Positions 9,658 through 18,604 are shown, counted from the first letter of the stretch. The stretch is 64,000 nt of DNA from Burkholderia pseudomultivorans (GCF_001718415.1 NZ_CP013378.1:3410001-3474000); one strand, 5' to 3'. Notes: generated from the sequence alone by a model not told the origin. Numbers and translations: made by a program.

Positions 9658-10701
9658 GTGACGAAATCCCGCTTGACCCGCACGGCCGCCGCCGCGGCGC
9701 TGGCCGCATGCACGGCCGCCGCGCACGCGCAGTCGACCCTCACGCTGTACGGCGCGCTCGATGCCGGCGTGCAGTACCTGACGCACGCCGACGGACGCCA
9801 TTCGGCCGTGCAGTTGCAGAACTACGGCATCCTGCCGTCGCAGCTCGGACTGAAAGGCAGCGAGGATCTCGGCGGCGGCTGGCGCACGCTGTTCAAGCTC
9901 GAACAGGGCCTCAACCTCAACGACGGCACCGCGACCGTGCCCGGCTATGCGTTCTTCCGCGGCGCGTATGTCGGCGTTGCCGGACCGGTCGGCACCGTCA
10001 CGCTCGGCCGCCAGTTCAGCGTGCTGTTCGACAAGACGCTGTTCTACGACCCGCTGTGGTACGCGTCGTACAGCGGCCAGGGCGTGATCGTGCCGATGTC
10101 CGCGAACTTCATCGATCACTCGATCAAATATCAGTCGCCGACCCTGGCCGGCTTCGACGTCGAGGCGCTCGCCGCGACGGCCGGCGTCGCCGGCAACACG
10201 CGCGCCGGCCGCGTGCTCGAACTCGGCGGCCAGTACGCGAGCAACGGTCTGTCGGTCAGCGCGGTGCTGCACCAGTCGCACGGCGACGTGTCGGCGGCCG
10301 ACGACACGTCCGCGCGCCGCCGCGAACTCGGCACGCTCGCCGCGCGCTATGCATTCGCCGCGCTGCCGCTCACCGTCTATGCGGGCGTCGAGCGCCTGAC
10401 CGGCGATCTCGATGCGGCGCGCACGATCGTCTGGGGCGGTGCGCGCTACCTGACCTCGAACGGCATCGGCCTGAACGCGGGCGTCTATCACACCGACTCA
10501 CGCACACCGTCGATCGGTCACCCGACGCTGTTCATCGCGAGCACCACCTATGCGCTGTCGAAACGCACCGTCGCGTACGTGAACCTCGGCTACGCGCGCA
10601 ACGGCGGCCAAAGCTCGCAGACCGTCTACGAATACGACCCCACGCCGCTGGCCGGCGCCTCGCAGTTCGGCGCGATGGTCGGCATGTACCACCTGTTCTG
10701 A
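9658..10701 (+). CDS. Gram-negative general porin (outer membrane)
   Basis: From the GTG at 9658 (GGAGA seven bases upstream) the product is 347 residues. It starts with a signal peptide ending AAAHAQ near residue 24, followed by the betaproteobacterial porin opening STLTLYGALDAGVQY. Alternating beta strands, GLKGSEDLGGGWRTLFKLE and the C-terminal GAMVGMYHLF, ending in the aromatic residue needed for BAM recognition, are all typical. It should form a trimeric 16-strand outer-membrane channel. It leads a rightward run with an MFS transporter and an HDAC-like enzyme, suggesting uptake and processing of one unidentified substrate. Confidence 0.93.
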   Translation: MTKSRLTRTAAAAALAACTAAAHAQSTLTLYGALDAGVQYLTHADGRHSAVQLQNYGILPSQLGLKGSEDLGGGWRTLFKLEQGLNLNDGTATVPGYAFFRGAYVGVAGPVGTVTLGRQFSVLFDKTLFYDPLWYASYSGQGVIVPMSANFIDHSIKYQSPTLAGFDVEALAATAGVAGNTRAGRVLELGGQYASNGLSVSAVLHQSHGDVSAADDTSARRRELGTLAARYAFAALPLTVYAGVERLTGDLDAARTIVWGGARYLTSNGIGLNAGVYHTDSRTPSIGHPTLFIASTTYALSKRTVAYVNLGYARNGGQSSQTVYEYDPTPLAGASQFGAMVGMYHLF

Positions 10702-10723
10702 ACCCTCAGCGAGACCCGCCATC

Positions 10724-11932
10724 ATGAAGACCCTTTCCCCGGATGCCGCGCTGCCGCCCGACGCGCGCGCGTCGACCTTCGCCCGCAGCACGCTCGTCGC
10801 ACTCGTCGTGTTCGCAGCCATCACGCCGCTGCTGTTGCTGGTCGCGCCGGCGGTCGCCGGCCAGCTCGCGACGCAGCTTGGCTTGTCGGCGTCGCAGATC
10901 GGCACGTACTTCTTCGTCGAACTCGGCGCGTTCAGCCTCGCGACCGTGCCGTCGTACCTGTGGCTCGGGCGCGTCGACGCGCGCCGCGTCGCGGCGTGCG
11001 CGATCGCGCTGTTCGGCGCGGGCAACCTGCTCACCGCGCTGTGGATGCCGGGCTTCGGCGCGCTGCTCGCGCTACGCGCGGCGACCGCGCTCGGCGGCGG
11101 CTCGCTGATGGTGCTCTGCATGACGAGCGCGGCGACCAGCGAGAACAGCGACCGCGTGTACGGGCTGTGGGTCGTCGGCCAGCTGATCGCCGGCGCGATC
11201 GGCCTGTTCGTGCTGCCGCACGTGTTTGCCGCGTTCGGATTGCGCGCGCTCTACTTCGCGCTGGCGGCGCTCGCGCTGGGCGCGGCCCCGCTGTCGCGCG
11301 GCTTTCCGGCGTCGCTCGGCGCGCGACCGGCAGCCGCGCAGGCCGCACGCGGCGCCGCGACGCACACTCCGTCCGCATGGGTCGCGCTCGCGATCGGCGC
11401 GGTGCTGACGTTCTATCTCGCGATCGGCAGCGTCTGGACCTTCGCGAGCCGCGCGGCAACCGAAGCCGGGCTCGATCCGCAGTCGACCGGCAACGTGCTG
11501 GCGATCGCGAGCGTGATGGGGATCGCCGGCGCGGCGCTCGCATCGTGCGCGGGCGGCCGGCTCGCACGGCGCGCGATGCTGGCCGCCGGCTACGCGCTGC
11601 TCGCCGCGTCGCTGGTCGCGCTCGCCGCGCTGCCGCATCCGGGCGGCTTCAGCGCGGCGATCTTCGCGTTCAAGTTCGCGTGGACCTTCGTGCTGCCGTT
11701 CATTCTCGCGACCGTCGCGCAGATCGACGCGTCGGGCCGCCTCGTCGCGACGCTCAATTTCGTGATCGGCGCCGGCCTCGCGGCCGGCCCGCTGCTCGCC
11801 GGGCTGATGCTCGACGCGGGCGGCACGATGCACGCGCTGTTCGCGGCCGCGACGGCCGTCGCGATCGTGTCGTTCGCCGCGCTGCGCCATATCGACCGGC
11901 GCGCGCACGCGTCCGTTTCCTCCCAACCGTAA
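10724..11932 (+). CDS. MFS transporter
   Basis: The 402-residue, very hydrophobic protein has about twelve predicted membrane segments with the loop motif WLGRVDARRVAAC after segment 2, as in the major facilitator superfamily. The start at 10724 is 22 bases after the porin stop, so the two are probably co-transcribed. The substrate cannot be read from sequence. Position between an outer-membrane porin and a deacetylase-fold enzyme suggests import of the compound that enzyme acts on, possibly an acetylated amine or amide. Confidence 0.88.
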   Translation: MKTLSPDAALPPDARASTFARSTLVALVVFAAITPLLLLVAPAVAGQLATQLGLSASQIGTYFFVELGAFSLATVPSYLWLGRVDARRVAACAIALFGAGNLLTALWMPGFGALLALRAATALGGGSLMVLCMTSAATSENSDRVYGLWVVGQLIAGAIGLFVLPHVFAAFGLRALYFALAALALGAAPLSRGFPASLGARPAAAQAARGAATHTPSAWVALAIGAVLTFYLAIGSVWTFASRAATEAGLDPQSTGNVLAIASVMGIAGAALASCAGGRLARRAMLAAGYALLAASLVALAALPHPGGFSAAIFAFKFAWTFVLPFILATVAQIDASGRLVATLNFVIGAGLAAGPLLAGLMLDAGGTMHALFAAATAVAIVSFAALRHIDRRAHASVSSQP

Positions 11933-11948
11933 CGGGTCTCGCCTATCC

Positions 11949-13058
11949 ATGAATCGCACCGCATTCTTCACCGATGAACGTACCTTCTGGCATACCGGCG
12001 GCACGCACGCGCTGTTCTTCCCGGTCGGCGGCTGGGTCCAGCCGCCGTCGAGCGCGGGCTACGCGGAATCGCCCGATTCGAAACGCCGCTTCCTGTCGCT
12101 CGTGCAGGCGTCGGGACTCGCCGCGCAGCTCGACATGCGCGGCGCGGAACCCGCGACCGCCGTCGACCTGCTGCGCATTCACCCGGCCCATTATCTCGAT
12201 GCGTTCCGCGCCCTCAGCGACGCGAACGGCGGCGACCTCGGCGATCTCGCGCCGTTCGGCAAGGGCAGCTACGAAATCGCCGCCCTGTCGGCCGGCCTCG
12301 CGATCGCGGCGGTCGACGCGGTCGTCGGCGAGCGCGCGGCCAATGCGTTCTCGCTGTCGCGCCCGCCCGGCCATCACTGCCTGCGCGACCGCCCGATGGG
12401 CTTCTGCCTGCTCGCCAACATCCCGATCGCGATCGAAGCCGCGCGCGCGAAGCACGGCATCGAACGCGTCGCCGTGATCGACTGGGACGTGCATCACGGC
12501 AACGGCACGCAGTCGATCTACTACGACGATCCGGACACGCTGACGATCTCGCTGCACCAGGATCGCTGCTTCCCACCCGGCTACAGCGGCGCGGACGATC
12601 GCGGCGAAGGCGCGGGCGTCGGCGCGAACCTGAACGTGCCGCTGCTGGCCGGCAGCGGCGACGATGCGTATCGGCATGCGTTCGAGCGGATCGTGCTGCC
12701 GGCGCTCGATCGCTTCCGTCCCGAGCTGATCGTGGTGGCGAGCGGGCTCGATGCGAGCGCCGTCGATCCGCTTGCGCGGATGCAGCTGTACACCGACAGC
12801 TACCGCTTCATGACGCGCGCGCTGAAGGAGGCCGCGCAGCGTCACTGCGGCGGGCGGCTGGTGATCGTGCACGAAGGCGGCTATTCGGAGGCCTACGTGC
12901 CGTTCTGCGGGCTGGCGATCGTCGAGGAACTGGCCGGCGTGCGCACCGGCGTGACCGATCCGATGCTCGATCTCGCGATCGCGCAGCAGCCGGGCGAACG
13001 GTTCGTCGCGTTCCAGCGCGCACTGCTCGACGAACTGGCGGAGTCGTTCGGGTTGTAG
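11949..13058 (+). CDS. Histone-deacetylase-family metal-dependent (amid)ohydrolase
   Basis: The 369-residue protein has the arginase/deacetylase fold with class II HDAC motifs: LSRPPGHHCLRDRPMGFC with the tandem His, VIDWDVHHGNGTQ with the zinc-binding Asp and His, GLDASAVDP, and EGGYSEAYV. In bacteria such enzymes usually deacetylate acetylpolyamines or related amides rather than histones. It starts 16 bases after the MFS stop, so the porin-MFS-deacetylase set looks like an operon. Confidence 0.92.
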   Translation: MNRTAFFTDERTFWHTGGTHALFFPVGGWVQPPSSAGYAESPDSKRRFLSLVQASGLAAQLDMRGAEPATAVDLLRIHPAHYLDAFRALSDANGGDLGDLAPFGKGSYEIAALSAGLAIAAVDAVVGERAANAFSLSRPPGHHCLRDRPMGFCLLANIPIAIEAARAKHGIERVAVIDWDVHHGNGTQSIYYDDPDTLTISLHQDRCFPPGYSGADDRGEGAGVGANLNVPLLAGSGDDAYRHAFERIVLPALDRFRPELIVVASGLDASAVDPLARMQLYTDSYRFMTRALKEAAQRHCGGRLVIVHEGGYSEAYVPFCGLAIVEELAGVRTGVTDPMLDLAIAQQPGERFVAFQRALLDELAESFGL

Positions 13059-13073
13059 CGCATCGACGATGCG

Positions 13074-13093
13074 GGGCCGGCCAGCGCCGGCCC
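13074..13093 (+). terminator. GC-rich hairpin after the deacetylase gene
   Basis: A perfect 8-bp stem GGGCCGGC / GCCGGCCC with a CAGC loop lies 15 bases after the stop. There is no T tract, so it could be a weak terminator or an mRNA-stabilising hairpin. Confidence 0.4.
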
Positions 13094-13163
13094 TTGCGCG
13101 ATCCGCGCAGATGCGGTTTCCTGTGTCTTTGACCCCGACCGGACCCGAGGCCGCACTCTTCCG

Positions 13164-13400
13164 ATGAAATCGTCCCCGCGCGATAACAACAATGCCGATG
13201 CCGACAAAGCGCACCGTCAGTCTTCGACACTGATCCCGAATCTCGTCGCCGTGCTGGCCGGCATCGTGACATTTGCGATTGGCGCGGCGTGGGTGATCCA
13301 CAGCTGGATCGTCGATCGCGAAGCCCAGTATTTCGCGATTCCGCTGGTGTTCTCGGTGCCGGTGATCGTCGCGGTCGCGATCCGGAGTTTCTGGGATTAG
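13164..13400 (+). CDS. Small membrane protein, hypothetical
   Basis: The 78-residue protein has a polar N-terminus rich in Asp, Asn and Lys and two predicted membrane helices (about 27-47 and 56-74). No family recognised. GC content and codon use match the chromosome, so it is taken as the last host gene before the prophage end. The ribosome site is weak. Confidence 0.55.
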   Translation: MKSSPRDNNNADADKAHRQSSTLIPNLVAVLAGIVTFAIGAAWVIHSWIVDREAQYFAIPLVFSVPVIVAVAIRSFWD

Positions 13401-13512
13401 GTGCGCTTCAGCTTCAATGACAAAGCGCCGCGGTCTGGCGACACGCGGCGCTCGCTGTCGAGCTTGATATCAGGCCGGCGGCGGTGAGTTCCGCCCTTCC
13501 GCTGCGAATCGC

Positions 13513-13662
13513 TCACAGGCCGGGACGCGCATACGGATTGGGTGCTGCGCCCTGATATCCGCCTGTGACGAGGCCCAGCGCGGTGCCGGCCAGTGACGTG
13601 CCGATTGCCTTCAGCGCCGTGCCCTCGCCGGCCCGTACAGGCCCGCTGGCCGGAAAGAACCG
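13513..13662 (-). pseudogene. Orphan open fragment, possible gene remnant
   Basis: The reverse strand has 49 open codons ending in a glycine-rich tail (TGGYQGAAPNPYARPGL, then stop). There is no ATG, GTG or TTG in frame before the upstream stop. The composition looks like the C-terminus of a small exported or lysis-type protein. It lies between the last host gene and the probable prophage end, so it may be a remnant from an earlier integration. It could also be chance. Confidence 0.3.
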
Positions 13663-13671
13663 TCACCAACG

Positions 13672-13710
13672 AAAAAAGCGCTGCGGTCGATCGACCGGCA
13701 GCGCTTTTTC
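13672..13710. terminator. Bidirectional rho-independent terminator
   Basis: A perfect 12-bp inverted repeat (AAAAAGCGCTGC / GCAGCGCTTTTT) flanks a loop that is itself self-complementary (GGTCGATCGACC). A run of A on one side and T on the other allows termination in both directions. It insulates the host genes from the prophage left end. Confidence 0.8.
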
Positions 13711-13744
13711 ATGCACGGTCCCTGGCCAAGGCACGTGCGACTTC

Positions 13745-13760
13745 TGGTGCTGAGGCCGGA
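13745..13760. other. Candidate left attachment site (attL), imperfect
   Basis: TGGTGCTGAGGCCGGA resembles the 3' end of the tRNA-Leu gene at the other prophage end (TGGTGCGTGAGGCCGGA at 51991-52007), with one base missing. It contains the CCA, the discriminator base and part of the acceptor stem. ATGCCCC motifs 60-80 bases inward match motifs next to the integrase gene and could be integrase arm sites. The match is short and imperfect, so the boundary is provisional. Confidence 0.4.
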
Positions 13761-13820
13761 ACCACATTAACGGCGCTGTGCCTTTATGGCATTGACATTC
13801 CGTGAGTTCGTCTTCTGCGG

Positions 13821-13839
13821 ATGCCCCCACATATGCCCC
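13821..13839. promoter_or_regulatory. Possible integrase arm-type sites, left end
   Basis: Two copies of ATGCCCC (13821 and 13833) echo the cluster of (A/C)TGCCCC motifs beside the integrase gene at the other prophage end. Paired arm sites on both sides of the attachment core are expected for tyrosine integrases. Confidence 0.35.
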
Positions 13840-13899
13840 TTGAGCAAGTTGCTGCGTTTCGTGCAGCGATTCGATTCCCAACCGCTCAAGGAGAAGTGT

Positions 13900-14130
13900 A
13901 TGTATCGCGCAACAAAAATGGCAACCATCGCCGCCATCATTGCCCTCCCGCTTGTGTCCTGCACGAGCGTTACGCAACCGTCGGCAATCGGTGTCGGCGG
14001 CATCTGGAATACCCAGGACCATCAGGCCATCGGCGGCAACGGCGGCAGCACCGGCAATGTCGGTGGCCGTGGCCCGGCAGGGAACGGACGGGGCGCCGCT
14101 TCTGGTGGCATGGGCCATGGCCGCGGATGA
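13900..14130 (+). CDS. Small glycine-rich lipoprotein
   Basis: The start at 13900 has AAGGAG nine bases upstream. The 76-residue product has a short basic N-terminus, a hydrophobic stretch and a lipobox-like ALPLVSC ending at Cys20. The mature part is glycine- and asparagine-rich (GGNGGSTGNVGGRGPAGN). It should be a membrane-anchored lipoprotein. At the outer edge of the prophage and on the opposite strand to the structural genes, it may be a lysogenic-conversion (moron) gene or an outer-membrane spanin; neither can be shown from sequence. Confidence 0.6.
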   Translation: MYRATKMATIAAIIALPLVSCTSVTQPSAIGVGGIWNTQDHQAIGGNGGSTGNVGGRGPAGNGRGAASGGMGHGRG

Positions 14131-14942
14131 TGAAACTCTACTCGACGTCAGATGTCGCGGGTTCAATCCGTAAAGCGTTTGCCGACTTTACTCACGTACT
14201 CGTGAATCGCGGCTACACAACGATCAAGCCGGTGTTCTTCAAAAGCGCGTCGATCGCCGATCTTCCGGTCTACGTCTGGGCGTGGTGGGATCGCGCGAGC
14301 GACGGGCAGTTGGCGAGGTGGCGAGACAACGGCGGTGTGTTGCTAGATCGCTACACTTATTCGGATCGTGCCGGACCGGCGGACGTGCTCGTGTTCGTAG
14401 AATGCCCAATGACTATGGGCAGGCTGACCCGCTCTTACGCGCATACGTCCGAGTACACCGTGATCCCGGTCCCGCACACTTGGCGGGTCCATGACGAATG
14501 CATCGACCTCCGCACACCGAGCGTCGAAGACCTGCGCGCGATTTGGAGCGCATGCCGAGGGCAGCGGATGACCGATGAGCAGTTGGAGGTCAAGACTGGC
14601 ATCCCGCGTCAGCGTGTTACCTACATGCGCAAGAGCTTCACGCCCGCCGAGGAATGGGAAATGCGTCCACGGCTGCCACCCGACGCACCCGGCTTATCGC
14701 CCGCATGGGACTGGATCGGATGCGGCCGCACAGAGTTGAAGAAGGCTGTCCGAGAGGAAGGTCACAAGGCCGCCGTCAAGGAGATGGCTCGCCTCGGACA
14801 CATCTCACTGACCAAGTGGCAAGTCTACCGAAGCGAGGAGCCAGATTGGGACCTGCTCGACCGCAAGCGCAAAATCGCTATTGCCGATCTGGCCGAAGTT
14901 CGATCACTCGTTGAGTCGCTTCCCGACCATCTTCAAGCTTGA
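14127..14942 (+). CDS. Hypothetical prophage protein (271 aa)
   Basis: The ATG at 14127 overlaps the stop of the lipoprotein gene (ATGA), so the two are probably translationally coupled. No family recognised. The N-terminal half contains a Trp-rich stretch (VYVWAWWDRASDGQLARW). The middle has a helix-turn-helix-like segment (MTDEQLEVKTGIPRQRVTYM, about 150-169), so DNA binding is possible. The 3' end overlaps by 65 bases the convergent gene that ends at 14878. Confidence 0.6.
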   Translation: MMKLYSTSDVAGSIRKAFADFTHVLVNRGYTTIKPVFFKSASIADLPVYVWAWWDRASDGQLARWRDNGGVLLDRYTYSDRAGPADVLVFVECPMTMGRLTRSYAHTSEYTVIPVPHTWRVHDECIDLRTPSVEDLRAIWSACRGQRMTDEQLEVKTGIPRQRVTYMRKSFTPAEEWEMRPRLPPDAPGLSPAWDWIGCGRTELKKAVREEGHKAAVKEMARLGHISLTKWQVYRSEEPDWDLLDRKRKIAIADLAEVRSLVESLPDHLQA

Positions 14943-15399
14943 CCACGGTCTGGCGGATCTCTTTGATCCGTGGAGCGTTCTGGTGATAGAGCTGGTTGAG
15001 CTCTGACAACGCCAGGTCGATTTCTCGGTCTCCCACTGCGCGCTGCTCCCCGCCCCTCAGCGCAATGGCGGCCTGCAGCTTCACCTTCGCCATGGCAGCA
15101 CTGTCTTTGTGGTCCATCGTCGCCAAACCGTGAAGTTCCTCGAGGCCCACCACCTTGTACGCGCGCGTGAGATCAGCGATACGAGCCTCGAACTGCTCGC
15201 TGCTCATCCGGGAATAAGCGGGATCGACCTTGACCTTCTCGATCGCTGCGGCGAATCCTTGAAGTCCGGCAGATGCGCGGATATAACCGTCCAGTTCGTG
15301 AGCTGTACAGTCGAGTGTCGACGATGCCAAGAAGATGTCCCCCTTGGCTTCCGTCAATGCGGTCCTAATCGAATCCTCAGAAATCAGGCCGGCGCGCAT
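14878..15399 (-). CDS. Hypothetical phage protein, terminase-like regulator candidate (173 aa)
   Basis: Translation from the ATG at 15397-15399 gives 173 residues; the longer upstream frame is a shadow of the next gene. It opens MRAGLISEDSIRTALTEAKG, where a small N-terminal helical domain could bind DNA, followed by helical segments rich in Ala and Leu. No family is firmly recognised. A GAGG lies just upstream and overlaps the stop of the preceding small gene. It is one of the last genes of the leftward structural transcript. Confidence 0.6.
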   Translation of the reverse strand: MRAGLISEDSIRTALTEAKGDIFLASSTLDCTAHELDGYIRASAGLQGFAAAIEKVKVDPAYSRMSSEQFEARIADLTRAYKVVGLEELHGLATMDHKDSAAMAKVKLQAAIALRGGEQRAVGDREIDLALSELNQLYHQNAPRIKEIRQTVVKLEDGREATQRVIELRPDRQ

Positions 15400-15407
15400 G
15401 GATCGCC

Positions 15408-15566
15408 TCACTTCTTGCTCCGCTTCCGTTCCGGCAAGCCCTTGACCGACTTGCCGTGCTGCGCCTCGGCGAATTCCTTCCCGACCTTCTTCGGGATACC
15501 GATCTTCGACCGGCCCTCGGCCGCGGCGTGCATCGCGCGATTCTGCGCTTTCGACTTCATCGGCAT
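15408..15566 (-). CDS. Small basic phage protein (52 aa)
   Basis: Open frame of 53 codons starting MPMKSKAQNRAMHAAAEGRS and ending GLPERKRSKK. It is strongly basic, with many Lys and Arg. Short proteins of this kind (SKAQNRAMHAAAEGRS-like start) recur in phage structural regions, and another basic small protein lies beside the terminase here. An AGGA-type site is present upstream and the next gene starts nine bases after the stop. Confidence 0.7.
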   Translation of the reverse strand: MPMKSKAQNRAMHAAAEGRSKIGIPKKVGKEFAEAQHGKSVKGLPERKRSKK

Positions 15567-15692
15567 GACGTCCTCCTGATAACACCGAAATCACATGAGC
15601 ACGCATACAGAGGCCGACCGCACGCACCACAGTCTATGCTCGGTCTCTTTCTGGTAAGCGCCCATAGCCCGCGGGAACGGTCTTTCATCATG

Positions 15693-17036
15693 TCAGTACC
15701 CCAACCCTTTCGCGTAACCCATGGCCTGCAGTTCGGGAAGTTGCTTTTTCAGCCGGCCGACGCCGATGTCGGTTCGGTAGAACGGGCTGTTCGGGATCTT
15801 CACCTTCTTGATCGCGCTGTAGGCCGACCGCCGCGCGCCGGTAATCGTCTCACCGGTGCCCGTCGCAATCAGCACATAGTCGCCGGCCGTCACCGGGCCC
15901 GGCAGGTCAACCACCTTGCCGTTCACCTCGCGCGGCGCGACGCCCATCATCACCTCGGAGAAATGCAGGCGCTCCGTGTCCTCGGCGCCGTAGATCGGGA
16001 TCCCGCACAGCTCCTTGTTCGTGATCTTCGAATACGGGAAGTCGGGCAGCGCCATCAGCACCGAGACGCATACCTCGTCCATGCGGATCTTCAGCGTGTC
16101 GCGGCCCTGGATCTTGTCGGCCATCCACTGCGCCGGGTCGCCCTCGATCAGCGCGGTCAGGTTGTGGCGGATCGGCCAGCCGTCGCGCATCGTCCACTCG
16201 AGCGGATATGGGCCTTTCCCGTCGGTCGGGATCATGCAGTTCACGTCGACGTAGCCGACATACCCGATCCGCTTCAGGTGCTCAGTGGCCGGCTTGAGCA
16301 CCTCGTCGGCCAGTTTCGACTGCCGGACGACGCGCACCGTGGTGCCCATCTCGCCGGTGTTCACGCCGAGGTCGCCGTTCATCAGCTTCTTGTTTTCCCA
16401 GTTCTCGACCCAGCCGCGCGACCACCCGTCCGGACCGAAGAAGCCGCCCACGGCCATCTCGATCCCGCTGATCTTCTCCTGCAGGATGAAGCCGTCTTTG
16501 CGCGCCGCCGACCGGTACTTGTCGATCTTGTTCCAGCGACCGAGCATGTAGACCATGTCCGCGGCGCTGTCGGCCACGTAGGACATCGCGCGCTCGCCGT
16601 CGCCGGACGGCTTCGACACGAATGCCTTGCCCTCCTTCTTCACGTAGGCGATCGCGGCCTCGTAGTCGTGGAACGTCTTGCCCGGGATGATGCGCATCCC
16701 GCACTCCTCCATGACCTTCTGCCCCGCCTCGCGGTCGAGTTCCCACTCGACCGCCGCCAGGTTGCAGCCGTAGATCGGGTAGCCGATCCGGCGGTACGGC
16801 TCGAGCATCTCGAGATAGCTGACGTTGTCGGGCGTATAGATCAGGTCGGCCCAGCCGAGCCACTTGCGGCGCAGCTCGTCGTAGTCGCGGATCTTCGGCA
16901 CGATGCCTTCGCCCGCGTGGCGGTCGGTGCCGTCCGGGCGCGGCTTGTCGTACCAGAGGACCTGATGCCCCCACTCCTGGCAACGCATCAGCCAGTCGAG
17001 GCAGTTCGAACCGACGTCGATCGCGAGAATTCTCAT
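15693..17036 (-). CDS. PurD-like ATP-grasp ligase encoded by the prophage
   Basis: The 447-residue protein resembles phosphoribosylamine-glycine ligase, the ATP-grasp enzyme joining glycine to an amine in purine synthesis. Visible matches are the DREAGQKVMEECGM / DYEAAIAYV segment before the ATP-binding lid, VSKPSGDGERA, the ILQEKISGIEMAVGGFF strand, GDLGVNTGEMGT (PurD: GD.GPNTGGMG) and YPLEWTMRDGWP in place of the usual LEFNARFGDPE. The N-terminus (MRILAIDVGSNCLDWLMRC) differs from PurD's glycine-rich start. Its ATG overlaps the stop of the preceding internal-virion gene, so it belongs to the late operon. Substrate unknown; a role in modifying DNA, a protein or a cofactor is inference. Confidence 0.75.
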   Translation of the reverse strand: MRILAIDVGSNCLDWLMRCQEWGHQVLWYDKPRPDGTDRHAGEGIVPKIRDYDELRRKWLGWADLIYTPDNVSYLEMLEPYRRIGYPIYGCNLAAVEWELDREAGQKVMEECGMRIIPGKTFHDYEAAIAYVKKEGKAFVSKPSGDGERAMSYVADSAADMVYMLGRWNKIDKYRSAARKDGFILQEKISGIEMAVGGFFGPDGWSRGWVENWENKKLMNGDLGVNTGEMGTTVRVVRQSKLADEVLKPATEHLKRIGYVGYVDVNCMIPTDGKGPYPLEWTMRDGWPIRHNLTALIEGDPAQWMADKIQGRDTLKIRMDEVCVSVLMALPDFPYSKITNKELCGIPIYGAEDTERLHFSEVMMGVAPREVNGKVVDLPGPVTAGDYVLIATGTGETITGARRSAYSAIKKVKIPNSPFYRTDIGVGRLKKQLPELQAMGYAKGLGY

Positions 17037-18604
17037 GGTCTCGGGGGGCGTTGGATGAGCAGGTCGGTCACTTCCGGACCGAAACGGTTGTACGCTGCAG
17101 CTGCGGGGGCAGTAAGCAATGCGGTCCCGCCGGCCGCCATCGTCCCGACCGGATGTGTGAGCAGGTTCTGCATGAGCGTGCGCTCGGCCGTCCCGCTGGA
17201 AGGCTGCTCTTTCAGGAAGCGCTGCCCGATGTCGGCCAATGTGCCGAGATCTCCGGCAGCGCCGCGCGCCATCGCCGACCGACCGGCCTGATTCCGCGTC
17301 ACCGCGCCCAGCAACGCCGCCGGGGGAATGCGGCCGGTCGGCGACTTCGCGACGAGCGGCTCGAGTGTCTTACCGACCGCATACTGGCGGCGTGCCGTGT
17401 TGTAGCGGTCCAGATCTTCCGGGCTGAGCTGGCCGACAAACGATTCCTGCAGGTCGTCCTGCAGGCCGGACAGCGCGTTGCGCAAATCACCGTTCTGTGT
17501 GTTGCGGATCTGTGTGTTCAGCCGGGTGTTGATCCGGCGGAACGCTTCGCCGGGCAGTACGCCACCCTGCGAACGGTCGGTGATCTCGTCGACGTAGCCG
17601 CGGACCACGCGCTCCACGTCGCCCGTCTCGTAGCGCTGCGCCTCGGCAACATGCCCGGCCAGGCGATTCACCAGGTCCTCGTTGAACGGCACGTCGTGGC
17701 TGCCGGCAATCTCCCCGATCGTTTCCCCGGCCCGCGTCATCGCGCGGTTGAACACCTGCCGCGTAAGCCGGTTTCCCTCGCCCCCCAGCAGGTAGACGAG
17801 CTGGTGATTGAACATGTCCTGGTTGAAGTCTCGGTTGCTCGCGATGAACGGGTTGTCCTGGGCCATTTCTCCCGCATAGCGCAAGTATCGGTTCCCATAG
17901 ACCTGATCCGGACGAAGACGAAAACCCAAGGTATGGGCCTGTCGCGCCAGCTGCATCGTTTGAGGATCGATGTCCGGCAACCCTTGCACGGCACCCCGCG
18001 CAGCCGACCGGGCACCGCGGCCCACTGCATTCGCACCCGCGCGCGCCGCCCCGGTCGCGCCTTCGCCCATGCCCCGTGCGGCGGTCGGTGCCTCCGGAAT
18101 GCGTGCGATCATGGGCGACTCGATCGGCATGCCCTGCAGCGCATGCGAGAGCCCCGAATTGCCGAGGCTCTCGAGCACGTCCCTGCCGGTCTGCGTGCGC
18201 GGCTGGTATGTCAGCTTGTTCGCCAGCTCGGCGCCAGCCTTCTCGCCCTCCTGGATGCCCTGTTGCGTGCCGAATTTGCCGCCAGTCAGCGTCTTGCCGA
18301 TGCCGTACGCCGCGCCCACGGGAGCCGCGATCGCGCCGGTAGCGGCCGACAGACCCGCCTCGCCGAGACCGAGCAGCCGATCGGCAATGCCGTCGGCGTG
18401 CTTCGATGTCATGGGCGGCGCGCCTGTATCGCCCGGAAGACGTTCAAGAGGCGGAACAGTGCCGCGCGACGACGCCGATGCAGCGCCTCCAGCTGAGCCA
18501 AGTCGCTGTTGGAGAATTGCAAACGCCTGCTCTTTCGTAGCGCCGTCAGGGCCCTGCACGTCATAGGTCTTTCCGTCCGGGGAGGTGAAAGTGAACGTGG
18601 GCAT
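17033..18604 (-). CDS. Putative internal virion / DNA-ejection protein (523 aa)
   Basis: The N-terminus (MPTFTFTSPDGKTYDVQGPD) is a small beta-rich motif common at the start of podovirus internal virion proteins. It is followed by a Gly/Ala-rich region with possible membrane-active segments (AATGAIAAPVGAAYGIG), then long helical stretches. This is the pattern of proteins packaged in the head and ejected into the host cell envelope. It overlaps both neighbours by a few bases (17033-17036 and 18604), indicating a tightly coupled set of three. Assignment is by composition and position. Confidence 0.7.
   Translation of the reverse strand: MPTFTFTSPDGKTYDVQGPDGATKEQAFAILQQRLGSAGGAASASSRGTVPPLERLPGDTGAPPMTSKHADGIADRLLGLGEAGLSAATGAIAAPVGAAYGIGKTLTGGKFGTQQGIQEGEKAGAELANKLTYQPRTQTGRDVLESLGNSGLSHALQGMPIESPMIARIPEAPTAARGMGEGATGAARAGANAVGRGARSAARGAVQGLPDIDPQTMQLARQAHTLGFRLRPDQVYGNRYLRYAGEMAQDNPFIASNRDFNQDMFNHQLVYLLGGEGNRLTRQVFNRAMTRAGETIGEIAGSHDVPFNEDLVNRLAGHVAEAQRYETGDVERVVRGYVDEITDRSQGGVLPGEAFRRINTRLNTQIRNTQNGDLRNALSGLQDDLQESFVGQLSPEDLDRYNTARRQYAVGKTLEPLVAKSPTGRIPPAALLGAVTRNQAGRSAMARGAAGDLGTLADIGQRFLKEQPSSGTAERTLMQNLLTHPVGTMAAGGTALLTAPAAAAYNRFGPEVTDLLIQRPPRP

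Noticed and set aside
13786..13899. Longer N-terminal extension of the lipoprotein gene
   Set aside because: The extension has no ribosome site and would bury the lipobox; AAGGAG precedes the internal ATG at 13900.
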